Positions 46,136 to 55,400 of a stretch of DNA of 64,000 nt are shown here, one piece after another. Source of the DNA: Cyanobacteria bacterium FACHB-DQ100 (GTDB taxonomy: Bacteria; Cyanobacteriota; Cyanobacteriia; Leptolyngbyales; Leptolyngbyaceae); contig JACJNW010000011.1 in the NCBI GenBank assembly GCA_014695195.1, positions 245,712 to 309,711 of the forward strand, read 5' to 3'. Each line of letters begins with the position of its first letter. Position 1 is the first letter of the stretch. The position numbers and the translations under genes are program-made. The notes beneath the pieces are model-generated. The model was not told where the DNA came from. It was given only the letters and a program-made list of their open reading frames with translations, and searched no databases.

Positions 46136-46151
46136 TTGCTTGAGAGCAATT
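46134..46151. terminator. Short palindrome at the end of the S13 gene
   Basis: AATTGCT-TGAG-AGCAATT, followed at once by a second fold (GAAGCT ... AGCTTC, 46152 onward) reaching into the convergent gene's stop. No T-run; possibly a compact shared 3' structure. Confidence 0.35.
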
Positions 46152-46160
46152 GAAGCTGCT

Positions 46161-48206
46161 TTAAGCAAGCTTCCACTGATCCAACAGGAAAGCATACTCA
46201 AAAGCAACTTCCTTTAAGCGGTCGTATCGCCCAGATGCGCCGCCATGTCCAGCCCCCATGTTAGTCTTTAACAGCAAGACGTTAGTATCTGTTTTCAATG
46301 CTCTCAGTCTTGCTGTCCACTTTGCAGGTTCCCAATAGGACACACGCGGATCATTTAAACCTGCGGTAATCAGCAAGGCAGGATAGGCTCTCGCTTCGAC
46401 ATTATCATAAGGCGAATAGCCTTTCATGTAGAAGTAAAACTCCGGATTATTCGGATTGCCCCATTCTTCCCATTCCGTTGCAGACAAAGGCAATGAAGTA
46501 TCTAGAATTGTGGTGACAACATCTACAAAGGGAACTTGCGCGATCGCGGCTTTGAACAATTCTGGACGCTGATTGATCACCGCCCCCATTAACAATCCGC
46601 CTGCGCTTCCTCCAGAAATTGCTAAATGTTCGGCATCTGTCCAGCCTGCTTTGATCAGCATCTCTGCACAAGCAATAAAATCGCTGAAGGTATTTTGTTT
46701 ATGTAAGAATTTGCCGTCTTCGTACCACTTGCGTCCGAGTTCGGAGCCGCCCCGAATATGCGCGATCGCTAACACAACCCCACGATCAAGCAGCGCTAAC
46801 CGAGCCGAAGAGAAAGAGTCAGGATAGCTAAATCCATAGGAACCATAACCCGTCATCAGCAAGGGATTTTTGCCTGTCCGTTCAATGCCTGCTTTGTAGA
46901 CGATCGACACCGGAACAGCAGTGCCATCGGGCGCGATCGCTTCGAGGCGTTGACTTCGATAGTTTGCGCGATCGTACCCTCCCAAAACGGGCGTTTCTTT
47001 CTTGAGTTCGCGAGTTTGGGCATCGAGGTCATAATCAAAAATCGAAGACGGTGTAACCAATGAGGTGTAGCCAAACCGCAGCGTTTTTGTATTGAAGTCT
47101 GGATTGATCGATTCTGACACTTCGTAGGTAGGTTCTGGAAACGTGATTGTATGTTCTTCCTGTGTGGAGAACTTACGAACCCGAATGTTGGGTAGTCCAG
47201 CTTCGCGATCGTAGATCACTAAATGATCCATAAAGGCACTAACACCCATTAAAAAGATATTTTCGCGATGCTCGATCACCGTTTCCCAATGTTCCACACT
47301 CGGATCACTGACGGGCGCTTTCATCAGCTTGAAGTTCAGAGCATTTTCGTTAGTCAGAATGTAAAACGCATCCGTATGATGTTCAACTTCATACTCGATG
47401 CCAACTTGACGCGGACGAATTACCCGGAAGTCCCCGTTTGGATTGTTCGCATCGAGATAATGAACTTCTGAGGTGATGTTGCTGCCCAAACCGAGTAGCA
47501 GATAAGCTTCACTCCGAGTTTTATCAATTCCAAGAAAATAAGCATCATCAGCTTCATAAAACAACAGTTGATCAGTGTCGATTTCACTTCCCAAACAGTG
47601 GCGAAACAATTTATAAGGGCGATTTGCTGGATCAATCTGAGCATAAAACACAGTTTGATTATCATTGCCCCAAGCAAACGAAGCGGTGTCAGGGATTGAT
47701 TCAGGATACAGTTGACGAGTGGTTAGATCAAGGAAAAACAGGGTATAGCGCTCGGCTCCTGTTGTGTCAGTCGCATAAGCTAATAGCTGCTGATTTGGGC
47801 TAACTTCAAGCACACCTAAGCTAAAGTATTCTGTGCCTTCAGCTAGCTGATTTTGATCCAGTAGCACTTCTTCTGGTGCATCCAAGCTTTGATATTTGCG
47901 GCAGTGGATGGGATAAGCTTTTCCGGTTTCAGTGCGGGTGTAGTAATAAAACTCGCCTCGACGATAAGGTACAGACAAATCATCTTCCTGAATGCGTGAT
48001 AGCATCTCGTCGTAGAGATCTGCTTGCAGCGATTCTGTATGCTGCATCATTGCCTCAGTGTAAGCATTTTCAGCTTCAAGATAGGCGATGACTTCAGGAT
48101 TGTCGCGCTCCCGCAACCAAAAATAGTCATCAATGCGCTCATCGCCGTGGAGTTGATGCACATAGGGACGTTTGGGTGCGATCGGGGGAGTGACTGAATC
48201 TGACAT
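46161..48206 (-). CDS. ptrB: Oligopeptidase B (S9 family serine peptidase)
   Basis: 681 aa, a cytosolic prolyl-oligopeptidase-family enzyme cutting small peptides, typically after basic residues. The N-terminal beta-propeller begins with the typical RPYVHQLHGDERIDDYFWLR. The catalytic domain has the nucleophile Ser534 in GGSAGGLLMG, the GYGSYG oxyanion loop, and the catalytic His in NMGAGHGGASGRYD. Full family length, no leader. Confidence 0.93.
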   Translation of the reverse strand: MSDSVTPPIAPKRPYVHQLHGDERIDDYFWLRERDNPEVIAYLEAENAYTEAMMQHTESLQADLYDEMLSRIQEDDLSVPYRRGEFYYYTRTETGKAYPIHCRKYQSLDAPEEVLLDQNQLAEGTEYFSLGVLEVSPNQQLLAYATDTTGAERYTLFFLDLTTRQLYPESIPDTASFAWGNDNQTVFYAQIDPANRPYKLFRHCLGSEIDTDQLLFYEADDAYFLGIDKTRSEAYLLLGLGSNITSEVHYLDANNPNGDFRVIRPRQVGIEYEVEHHTDAFYILTNENALNFKLMKAPVSDPSVEHWETVIEHRENIFLMGVSAFMDHLVIYDREAGLPNIRVRKFSTQEEHTITFPEPTYEVSESINPDFNTKTLRFGYTSLVTPSSIFDYDLDAQTRELKKETPVLGGYDRANYRSQRLEAIAPDGTAVPVSIVYKAGIERTGKNPLLMTGYGSYGFSYPDSFSSARLALLDRGVVLAIAHIRGGSELGRKWYEDGKFLHKQNTFSDFIACAEMLIKAGWTDAEHLAISGGSAGGLLMGAVINQRPELFKAAIAQVPFVDVVTTILDTSLPLSATEWEEWGNPNNPEFYFYMKGYSPYDNVEARAYPALLITAGLNDPRVSYWEPAKWTARLRALKTDTNVLLLKTNMGAGHGGASGRYDRLKEVAFEYAFLLDQWKLA

Positions 48207-48250
48207 AACGCAAATCGTTGAAGAGCAAGATCAGTCAAGCACTTAATCCG

Positions 48251-48299
48251 AGCTTCTGTCACTCCCCAAAAGGTAGCATTTTGTGGAGCGACAGAAGCT
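48251..48299. repeat. Long imperfect hairpin
   Basis: Arms 48251-48271 and 48279-48299 form a 21-bp stem with two mismatches and a 7-nt loop (GGTAGCA), built on GCTTCTGTC / GACAGAAGC. It lies between the DUF305 gene and oligopeptidase B, both on the minus strand. No T-run follows, so it could be a REP/MITE-like element or an mRNA-stabilising fold rather than a terminator. Confidence 0.7.
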
Positions 48300-48385
48300 T
48301 CGTCATACAAGGCTCTACTGACTCAAATCGCCGTCAGCATCGAGTCGCCCAATCGGTTGCTGCGATCGAGCGAGATTGCAAAAGA

Positions 48386-49117
48386 TTACTGGTTATACCA
48401 AGCTTTACGCCACTGTTTCATTTGATCGACCTCAGTTTGCTGAGAGGTTGCAATTTCTTGCGCTAGCTGCTTAATCTCAGGACGCTTCGACTTTTGGAGA
48501 GCATCTTTTGCCATTGCGATCGCGCCTTCATGATGCGGAATCATTGCATTGATAAAGCGCAAATCGAACTGAGCGTCGGCTGTCCCCAAGTCCTGCTGCA
48601 TCGACATCATTTGGCGATATTCGACTGACATCGGTATGGTTGATTTTTCTTTGCCTCCATACATCACAAGTTCCTGAGCGGCCTTTGGATACCATTGGTT
48701 TCGCCACTTCGCCAGCAATTCATTTTCTTCACGGTTCTGCGTGATGACGATATTGCGGGCTAGAGTTTTAATCTCCGATCGCTGCGATTTTTGTTCGGCT
48801 TGTTTTGCCATCTCGATCGCGCCGCGATGGTGAATTCGCATTGCATCAATGAACCGCAGATCGTAATTGTCGTCTGCTGCACCTAAATCCATGTTGTGCA
48901 TCATGTTGCCCGTGCTGCCATGATTCATAGTGCTGTGATCCATCCCCGGCATTGGGTTGGAAGCCGGCGAGGAATTCTGCGTCGTTGTGGTGGAGCAGGC
49001 AGCGAGAGTAGCAAGCATGAGAGGCAGCGAAGCCCTCGCAATGATGCCAACGGTTAGCTGGATTGTCGCTGGTTTGGGAGAGTCGTCTAAGGCTCTAGGT
49101 TTAAACAGGGATTTCAT
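48386..49117 (-). CDS. DUF305 copper-associated lipoprotein (CopM-like)
   Basis: 243 aa. A leader with a lipobox (LATLAAC, Cys41) marks a lipoprotein. A Met/His-rich patch follows (MPGMDHSTMNHG, NMMHNMD), then two copies of the DUF305 module (DLRFIDAMRIHHRGAIEMAK and DLRFINAMIPHHEGAIAMAK). DUF305 proteins such as CopM of Synechocystis bind copper outside the cytoplasm. It is divergent from the copper chaperone/ATPase operon and shares a mirrored operator with it, so it is very likely copper-induced. The N-terminal extension before the hydrophobic stretch (about 20 residues) is long for a lipoprotein leader. Confidence 0.88.
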   Translation of the reverse strand: MKSLFKPRALDDSPKPATIQLTVGIIARASLPLMLATLAACSTTTTQNSSPASNPMPGMDHSTMNHGSTGNMMHNMDLGAADDNYDLRFIDAMRIHHRGAIEMAKQAEQKSQRSEIKTLARNIVITQNREENELLAKWRNQWYPKAAQELVMYGGKEKSTIPMSVEYRQMMSMQQDLGTADAQFDLRFINAMIPHHEGAIAMAKDALQKSKRPEIKQLAQEIATSQQTEVDQMKQWRKAWYNQ

Positions 49118-49152
49118 TGTTAATAAAAAAAAGACAGCACTGGAACACTTTT

Positions 49153-49184
49153 ATTGTGGATTCTCCAGTTCACTGGAGAGTCAA
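49153..49184 (-). promoter_or_regulatory. MerR-type promoter/operator for the DUF305 gene
   Basis: On the minus strand, -35 TTGACT (49184-49179) is separated by 20 bp from a CACAAT -10 (49158-49153). The over-long spacer is filled by the palindrome TCTCCAGTGAACTGGAGA (49179-49162). A long spacer with a dyad in it is the signature of promoters that MerR-family metal sensors (CueR, ZntR, PbrR) activate by DNA distortion. Confidence 0.75.
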
Positions 49185-49267
49185 TGGTTAAAGCTGAAAA
49201 TTGTGTAGGATGCCGTTCATATGCGACAACCTTGCCTCTGACTAAAGACAGAACCTAAAAAGATTAC

Positions 49268-49299
49268 TTGACTCTCCAGTGAACTGGAGATTTCAGAAT
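49268..49299 (+). promoter_or_regulatory. MerR-type promoter/operator for the copper operon
   Basis: -35 TTGACT (49268-49273), 20-bp spacer, -10 CAGAAT (49294-49299), with the palindrome TCTCCAGTGAACTGGAGA at 49273-49290. It is the same 18-bp dyad as the minus-strand promoter about 110 bp away, with the same geometry. No MerR gene lies in the window, so the activator acts in trans. Confidence 0.78.
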
Positions 49300-49341
49300 G
49301 ATGATGTAAGCATTCAGTTTCTGGTTTTAGGAGTTTGGCTG

Positions 49342-49536
49342 ATGTCTCTTCAATTGACTGTTCCGAATATGGCGTGTTCCGCCTGTAGCGATACGATTAC
49401 CACCGCGATTAAGTCGATCGACCCGAATGCAAGCGTCACGGCTGATCCCAAAACAAAACTTGTCAGCATCGAAACGCAAGCTTCAGAAGCGTCGATTAAA
49501 CAGGCTATCACTGATGCGGGTTACACCGTTGCTTAG
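49342..49536 (+). CDS. Atx1/CopZ-type copper chaperone
   Basis: 64 aa from ATG 49342, preceded by a TTAGGAG ribosome site; an upstream in-frame GTG lies inside the promoter and is rejected. The HMA fold has the metal site MACSACSDT (Cys-x-x-Cys). Length and sequence resemble cyanobacterial Atx1 (LQLTVPNMACSAC), which hands Cu(I) to the CtaA and PacS ATPases. First gene of the operon, 22 bp before the ATPase. Confidence 0.9.
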   Translation: MSLQLTVPNMACSACSDTITTAIKSIDPNASVTADPKTKLVSIETQASEASIKQAITDAGYTVA

Positions 49537-49558
49537 TCCTTTTCCTTAGATATGCACA

Positions 49559-51814
49559 ATGGAAACCACCACATTAAAGCTGCACGGCATGAGTTGTGCC
49601 GCCTGTGCGAGGAATATTGAAGGTGCGATCCGATCGCTTGAAGGAGTGAAGGAGTGTAACGTCAACTTTGGCGCAGAGCAAGCAACGATCGCGTTTGATT
49701 CGCATAAAACAACTGTGGCTGATATTCAGCAAGCAGTTGATGCCGCAGGATATTCGGCTCAACCGATGCAAGAAGATGTGCTTGCGGGTGAAGACGATAT
49801 CGAGCGGCAAGAGCGCCAAACTCAACACCACAAACTCCAGCGCAAAGTTTGGACGGCGGGCACGATCGCGGCGGTGCTGGTGATCGGTTCACTTCCAATG
49901 ATGACGGGACTCTCGATTCCCTTAATCCCGATGTGGCTGCACCATCCTTTGCTTCAGTTGGTGTTGACAACTCCGGTGCTGTTTTGGTGTGGTGCATCCT
50001 TCTTTATCAATGCTTGGAAAGCTTTGAAGCGGCATACTGCGACGATGGATACTTTAGTTGCGATCGGCACCGGAGCAGCTTATCTGTATTCTTTGTTTCC
50101 TACTTTCCTCCCGCAGTGGTTTACGGCTCAAGGTCTCAATCCTGATGTTTATTTTGAAGCTACAACAGTCATTATTGCGCTGCTCTTACTCGGTCGATTG
50201 TTAGAGAATCAAGCGAGGGGACAAACCTCAGAAGCAATTCGGAAGTTAATCGGGCTGCAAGCCAGAACAGCGCGAGTGATTCGGCAAGGGAGAGAAATTG
50301 ACTTACCGATCGCAGAGGTCGTAGTAGGTGACGTGATTCTCGTTCGTCCGGGTGAAAAGATTCCGGTGGATGGGGAAATTCTGGAAGGTCGATCGGCGAT
50401 CGATGAAGCAATGGTTACAGGTGAAAGCTTGCCTGTCACAAAACAAGTCGGAGATGAAGTAATTGGAGCGACCTTAAACAAAACAGGGAGCTTCAAATTT
50501 CGAGCAACACGAGTCGGCAAAGATACCGTTCTAGCTCAAATTGTTAAACTGGTGCAGCAAGCACAAGGCTCAAAAGCACCGATTCAACGGTTGGCAGATC
50601 AAGTCACGGGTTGGTTTGTGCCTGCGGTGATTGCGATCGCGATCGCAACCTTTATCCTCTGGTACAACGTCATGGGCAATGTGACGATGGCATTAATCAC
50701 GACAGTTGGAGTGTTGATCATTGCCTGTCCTTGTGCCTTGGGATTAGCGACTCCTACATCAATCATGGTTGGCACAGGTAAAGGTGCAGAAAATGGCATT
50801 TTAATCAAAGGAGCCGAGAGTTTAGAACTGGCGCACAAACTACAAACGATCGTGCTTGATAAAACCGGAACTATTACTCAAGGAAAGCCAACCGTCACAG
50901 ATTATGTGACTGTCCAAGGCACTGCTGATCATAATGAGTTAAATTTACTGCGGCTTGCAGCTTCGATCGAGCGCAACTCTGAACATCCGTTAGCGGAAGC
51001 GGTAGTACACTATGCCCAAGCTCAAGGAGTCGAGTTAACCAATTCACAGGAATTTGAAGCCATTGCAGGAAGTGGTGTTCAAGGTTATGTCTCTGATCAA
51101 CTGGTTCAGATTGGTACGCATCGTTGGCTGTCTGAGTTAAACATTGATACTAGAACACTTAAGCAACAGTGGGATCAGCTTGAATCGCTCGGTAAAACAG
51201 TCATTTGGATTGCAGTAAATGGTAAAGCATCAGCAATTATGGCAATTGCTGATGCAGTTAAACCGTCCTCGGTTGCTGCCGTTCGAGCCTTGCAAAAGTT
51301 AGGGCTAGAAGTCGTAATGTTGACCGGGGACAATCGCCGTACTGCTGATGTGATTGCGCGGGAAGTGAACATTAAGCGAGTGTTTGCAGAAGTTCGACCA
51401 GAACAAAAAGCTGCGATCGTGGAAGCCCTTCAGCGTGAAGGAAAAATCGTTGCAATGGTGGGAGATGGGATCAACGATGCGCCTGCATTGGCACAAGCGG
51501 ATGTAGGAATGGCGATCGGCACGGGAACCGATGTTGCGATCGCAGCTAGTGATATTACGCTGATTTCGGGTGATTTACAAGGCATTGTGACTGCCATTCA
51601 GCTTAGTCATGCAACCATTCGCAATATTCGGCAGAATCTGTTCTTTGCTTTTATCTACAACGTTGCAGGCATCCCGATCGCCGCAGGCATTCTGTACCCA
51701 ATTTTTGGTTGGTTGCTGAGTCCGATTGTTGCTGGAGCAGCAATGGCATTTAGTTCAGTGTCAGTTGTGACGAATGCGCTCCGACTGCGTAACTTTCAGC
51801 CCAAGATGAGGTGA
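49559..51814 (+). CDS. copA: Copper-translocating P1B-type ATPase
   Basis: 751 aa. One N-terminal HMA domain (GMSCAAC, Cys13/Cys16), eight membrane helices with the CPC ion motif (Cys390-Pro-Cys392), phosphorylated Asp434 in DKTGT, the nucleotide-domain SEHPLAEA motif and the hinge [11 protein letters not shown] with one CxxC domain marks a Cu(I)/Ag(I) pump of the CopA/PacS/CtaA group. Export from the cytoplasm is favoured by its copper-resistance neighbours, but thylakoid delivery (PacS-like) cannot be excluded. Confidence 0.93.
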   Translation: METTTLKLHGMSCAACARNIEGAIRSLEGVKECNVNFGAEQATIAFDSHKTTVADIQQAVDAAGYSAQPMQEDVLAGEDDIERQERQTQHHKLQRKVWTAGTIAAVLVIGSLPMMTGLSIPLIPMWLHHPLLQLVLTTPVLFWCGASFFINAWKALKRHTATMDTLVAIGTGAAYLYSLFPTFLPQWFTAQGLNPDVYFEATTVIIALLLLGRLLENQARGQTSEAIRKLIGLQARTARVIRQGREIDLPIAEVVVGDVILVRPGEKIPVDGEILEGRSAIDEAMVTGESLPVTKQVGDEVIGATLNKTGSFKFRATRVGKDTVLAQIVKLVQQAQGSKAPIQRLADQVTGWFVPAVIAIAIATFILWYNVMGNVTMALITTVGVLIIACPCALGLATPTSIMVGTGKGAENGILIKGAESLELAHKLQTIVLDKTGTITQGKPTVTDYVTVQGTADHNELNLLRLAASIERNSEHPLAEAVVHYAQAQGVELTNSQEFEAIAGSGVQGYVSDQLVQIGTHRWLSELNIDTRTLKQQWDQLESLGKTVIWIAVNGKASAIMAIADAVKPSSVAAVRALQKLGLEVVMLTGDNRRTADVIAREVNIKRVFAEVRPEQKAAIVEALQREGKIVAMVGDGINDAPALAQADVGMAIGTGTDVAIAASDITLISGDLQGIVTAIQLSHATIRNIRQNLFFAFIYNVAGIPIAAGILYPIFGWLLSPIVAGAAMAFSSVSVVTNALRLRNFQPKMR

Positions 51815-51817
51815 TTC

Positions 51818-51898
51818 ATGGTTAAGCAAGTCATATTTTTTGCAACATTAGCTGGGTTTGGATTTTTGATTGGAACGCTTTCAGGAGCAATATTGTAA
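51818..51898 (+). CDS. 26-residue membrane peptide in the copper operon
   Basis: ATG 51818 follows the ATPase stop by 3 bp, with a GATGAGG ribosome-like site inside the ATPase end. It encodes MVKQVIFFATLAGFGFLIGT plus SGAIL: a single hydrophobic helix with a basic start. Placement and composition suggest a small-membrane-protein partner of the ATPase, like the short subunits known for other transporters; this is inference. Translational coupling to copA is likely. Confidence 0.55.
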   Translation: MVKQVIFFATLAGFGFLIGTLSGAIL

Positions 51899-51911
51899 GA
51901 GATGGCAAACG

Positions 51912-52151
51912 ATGAAAAAGCTGATCATCAGTGGGATTGCAAGTTTAGGGCTAGTGATGGGAGGTTCATCTGCTGTGATGGCTGAGACGATGCACTCGCC
52001 TCAAACTGCTCAGGAAGGACAATTTCATCGCATCGAGCAACCTTTTGCTAACAAAGCGATCGTCACGCTCGGCGGACTCGGATTAATTGGTCTAGAACTG
52101 TGGTGGTTCTTGCTCAGTAAACCAAGACCTCGTAAGGCAACAACTAAATAA
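51912..52151 (+). CDS. Small exported membrane protein of the copper operon
   Basis: 79 aa from ATG 51912. Signal peptide (MKKLIISGIASLGLVMGGSS, Ala-rich cleavage site AVMAETM), a polar stretch and one helix (about 50-70, VTLGGLGLIGLELWWFLLSK) ending in basic residues. From memory the helix recalls the N-terminal anchor of cyanobacterial membrane cupredoxin-like proteins, but no cupredoxin domain follows. It overlaps the convergent csoR gene by 8 bp at its 3' end. Confidence 0.65.
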   Translation: MKKLIISGIASLGLVMGGSSAVMAETMHSPQTAQEGQFHRIEQPFANKAIVTLGGLGLIGLELWWFLLSKPRPRKATTK

Positions 52152-52407
52152 GCAAGTCCAATGCCTTACGAAAATTGTTGAGTTCTCCCTCAAATTCCCC
52201 GGTTTCAGACGCTTCGATCAGGCAATGTTCCACATGGTCGAGCAGAATAATTTGCGCCACTTTATTCAATGCAGATCGAACGGCAACTATTTGTGTAACC
52301 ACATCGGAACAGGGACGATCGCTCTCGACCATCTTGGAAATTGCCTCAACGTGTCCTTTAATTCGAGCCAGCCGATTCAGAACTTGTTGCGTGTGAGCAT
52401 GTGCCAT
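52144..52407 (-). CDS. csoR: CsoR/RcnR-family metal-sensing repressor
   Basis: 87-aa all-helical repressor. The metal ligands Cys33, His58 and Cys62 keep the C-x24-H-x3-C spacing of Cu(I)-sensing CsoR (Cys36/His61/Cys65 in M. tuberculosis). Basic DNA-binding surface: NRLARIKGHV. The N-terminal MAHAHTQQ adds His3 and His5, a feature of the Ni/Co sensors InrS/RcnR, so nickel sensing remains possible. Copper is favoured by the neighbours. A GC-tract operator precedes the start. Confidence 0.9.
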   Translation of the reverse strand: MAHAHTQQVLNRLARIKGHVEAISKMVESDRPCSDVVTQIVAVRSALNKVAQIILLDHVEHCLIEASETGEFEGELNNFRKALDLLI

Positions 52408-52412
52408 GATTA

Positions 52413-52426
52413 TGCCCCCCTGGGGG
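52413..52426. promoter_or_regulatory. CsoR-type GC-tract operator
   Basis: Palindromic tract GCCCCCCTGGGGG beginning 6 bp before the csoR start codon. CsoR/RcnR/InrS proteins bind such G/C runs flanked by A/T. The position over the ribosome site and promoter suggests autorepression. Confidence 0.7.
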
Positions 52427-52476
52427 ATCAGGATGCTTTGATTCTACAATTTCTACATGAGAAAGAAACTAGGATA

Positions 52477-55400
52477 TTAGTTGTTGTTACAGTTCAAGGA
52501 ACGATTGTCTTTGGTAGAGTCTGACCGTAGGTACGATCGCACTCGATCGCAGCTTCGGCTCAATAAGCTATCCAAATTGAGGTTCCATCGGGTCAAGCCT
52601 AAACGATCGCTGGTACTCAAAAGTTTGTCAGACTGAAAGGCAACACTAGCAACTCGATCGTTCGTGCCGACTAAGGTTTTAATCAGTTCTCCGGTTTCAC
52701 TGTTCCAAAGCTTGATCGTCGTATCATCACTGCCAGAAGCTAACACTGAACCATCCTGATTAAAGCTCAGGGATGTCACTCCGCCATTGTGTCCGATCAA
52801 AGTTTGTCGGAATCTAGCTTCATCAACTGCCCAGAGTTTAATCGTATTGTCCCAACTTGCAGAAGCTAAAGTTTTTCCATTGGGACTAAAGGCGATCGCG
52901 GCTACTGCTAAGTTATGTTTGCCAAGAATCGTGGAAGTTCTGCGATCGACATCCCACAGCCGCACGGTATTATCAACGCTGCCAGAAGCCAAGCGCCCAT
53001 CAGGACTGTAACTTAAGCTCGTCACTTCGTCGGTATGCCCTTGCAGAATTGTGTGGATGCCGCCTTGAAGCGTCCAAATCTTAATCGTTCGATCTGCACT
53101 TGCCGATGCGAAGGTTTCTTGATCAGGACTAAAACTTAATGCTGTGACTCGATCGTTGTGTCCTGAGATGGTTCTAATCAGTTCTCCGGTACTGAGATTC
53201 CACAGTCGAATTGTTTTATCTGCACTACCAGAAATGAGCAATGTATTATCAGGACTGATTTGAATCTGAGTAATCGGTGCAGTGTGACCTTTTAAGCTGA
53301 GAAAGTCTTTGTTGTTTTGCAAGAGAATGGTGTGGTCAGGAGCCGCGATCGCGGTAATCCTTCCGTCTAAGCTTGTGGTCATTGCCGATAGACCTGTATC
53401 CAGTCGAATGGGTAAATCCATCTGCCAAATTCGCGCCGTTTTATCAGCACTCGCACTGAGAAGCTGAGTTCCCGCAGGACTAAAGCTAACGTGCATAACT
53501 GCGGCTTCATGTCCTTGAAGGGTTTGAAGCAATGCGCCCTCCAAATTCCAAAGCCGAATGGTGCGATCGATTGAACCTGTCGCGATCGTGCCTCCATCTG
53601 GACTATAGCTTGCAGTGTTGACTTGATCGCGATGTCCTTCTAGGGTTGTAATTTCTTTACCATTCAATGTCCAAAGCTTTGCTACATTGTCCCCACTGGT
53701 GAGAAACGATCGACCATTCGGAGCCATCATCACACTGGTAACGCGATCGTTGTGAACTCTAAGGCTTCTGAGCGCAGCCGCTCTACCTACTTGCCAAAAC
53801 CTCACCGTTCCATCTTCGCCACCGGATAGGATCTGACGATCGTTTTGCCCAAATGTCACGCTGTTGACCCATCCTCTATGTCCCCGAAAGGTTTGAACGG
53901 CTCTCATCTGATCGAGTTGCCATAGCTTTATTGTGCCGTCTCGACTGCCTGAAATCAGCGATCGACCATTCGAGCTAAACCGCACCGATGTCACCCAGTT
54001 TTGATGTCCAGTCAAGGTCTGTATCAGTGTCCCATCACGATTCCACAGTTTGATAGTTTTATCTGCGCTGGCAGTGGCAAGTTGCTGCTGATCGGGGCTA
54101 AAGGCTACTGCTAAAACACGATCGCTGTGTCCCACTACATCTTTAATCAATTGACCTTCACGCGACCATAGTTTTACTAAGTTGTCGTTGCTCACAGTGA
54201 CAATTAGCTGACCATCAGAACTCATCTGCACATCATTCACTTGCTGAGCGTGACCCATGAGCCGATTCGATTCTTGCGTTTGAGAGATTGCCTGCTGTAA
54301 GGTTGCGATCGTATTAGTTCGCACCTCTACCAGGACAAATCGATCGAGCTGTTTTAGCTGTTGTCCTGCTTTGATCGCTGCGGTTAGCGCTTCTAGCTGC
54401 TGATTTGAGTTCAGTAATGCTTCAGATGAAGCAGACAGCGCTTGGATCGAGCGGATCTGAGCATTTCGCTGATTCCACAGTGCCAATCCTCCTAATCCAA
54501 ATGCAGCAACTGCTAAGCTTGCAATGGCTGCGATCGCTTGCTGAGCGCGTCTGAGCCGACGTTTGAGCGCAATTTTCTCGCTCTGACGCGCTTCTAAACT
54601 GGCTTCAATAAAGACTTGAGTATCTTGAGTCAGTTCATCAGTGTACTTAACATAAAGTTCTTCTGCTTCTGCCAGCCGCATTCCTCGCAATAATAAATCT
54701 GGAGGACGATTGCTCTTTTTCCAGCCGATCGCGGCTTGCTCGATCGGTCGCTGCACTCTCAATCGATTGCGGTTCTCATCCAGCCACCAGCGCAAGGTTG
54801 ACCAATGGCGAATCAGAATTTCGTGGGCAACTTCAATGGTGACAGAAGGCTCAATCTCTGATTGTTCAATCTCTGATAGCTCAATGTCCCGACTGGTTGG
54901 CACGTCTTCGGTGTTGATCACAATCAGTTTTGCAGCACTCAGCGATTGTAAAGTCCGATCAACCAAAGCTTGAGGATACTTTGCGACAGATAACTCCGAC
55001 TTCAACACCCTCCGCCGCGTATCTTCAACGCCTTCTCCTAGCTGCGTGAGCGACAGGAAAATCCATCGAGCACAGTGCTGCTCCTCTGGGTCAAGTTGGT
55101 TGTAAGCGGATTGAGCTTTATGCTCTAATGCACCCTGCAAGCCGCCAATCTCAGATTGATAGGCTTCTAGGGTGAGTGTTCCTTGTTGTCGATGTTGCCA
55201 AAGCTGCTCCAGCACAAACTCTAAAATCGGCAAGTCTCCCGGAGTCCGATCGAGTTCTTGCAGCAGCACTTCGACTAGTCCCGGTTCTACGGTTAATCCC
55301 ACTTGTTCCGCAGGACGCACAATCACCTGACGGTACTCTTCATCGCTGAGACAAGGAGGAATCAGAATGCTCGATCGCTGTAAAATCGCCGCAAGTTGAG

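Noticed and set aside
49279..49341. Upstream GTG start for the copper chaperone
   Set aside because: The codon is inside the MerR operator and before the -10; ATG 49342 has a ribosome site and gives the standard 64-aa length.
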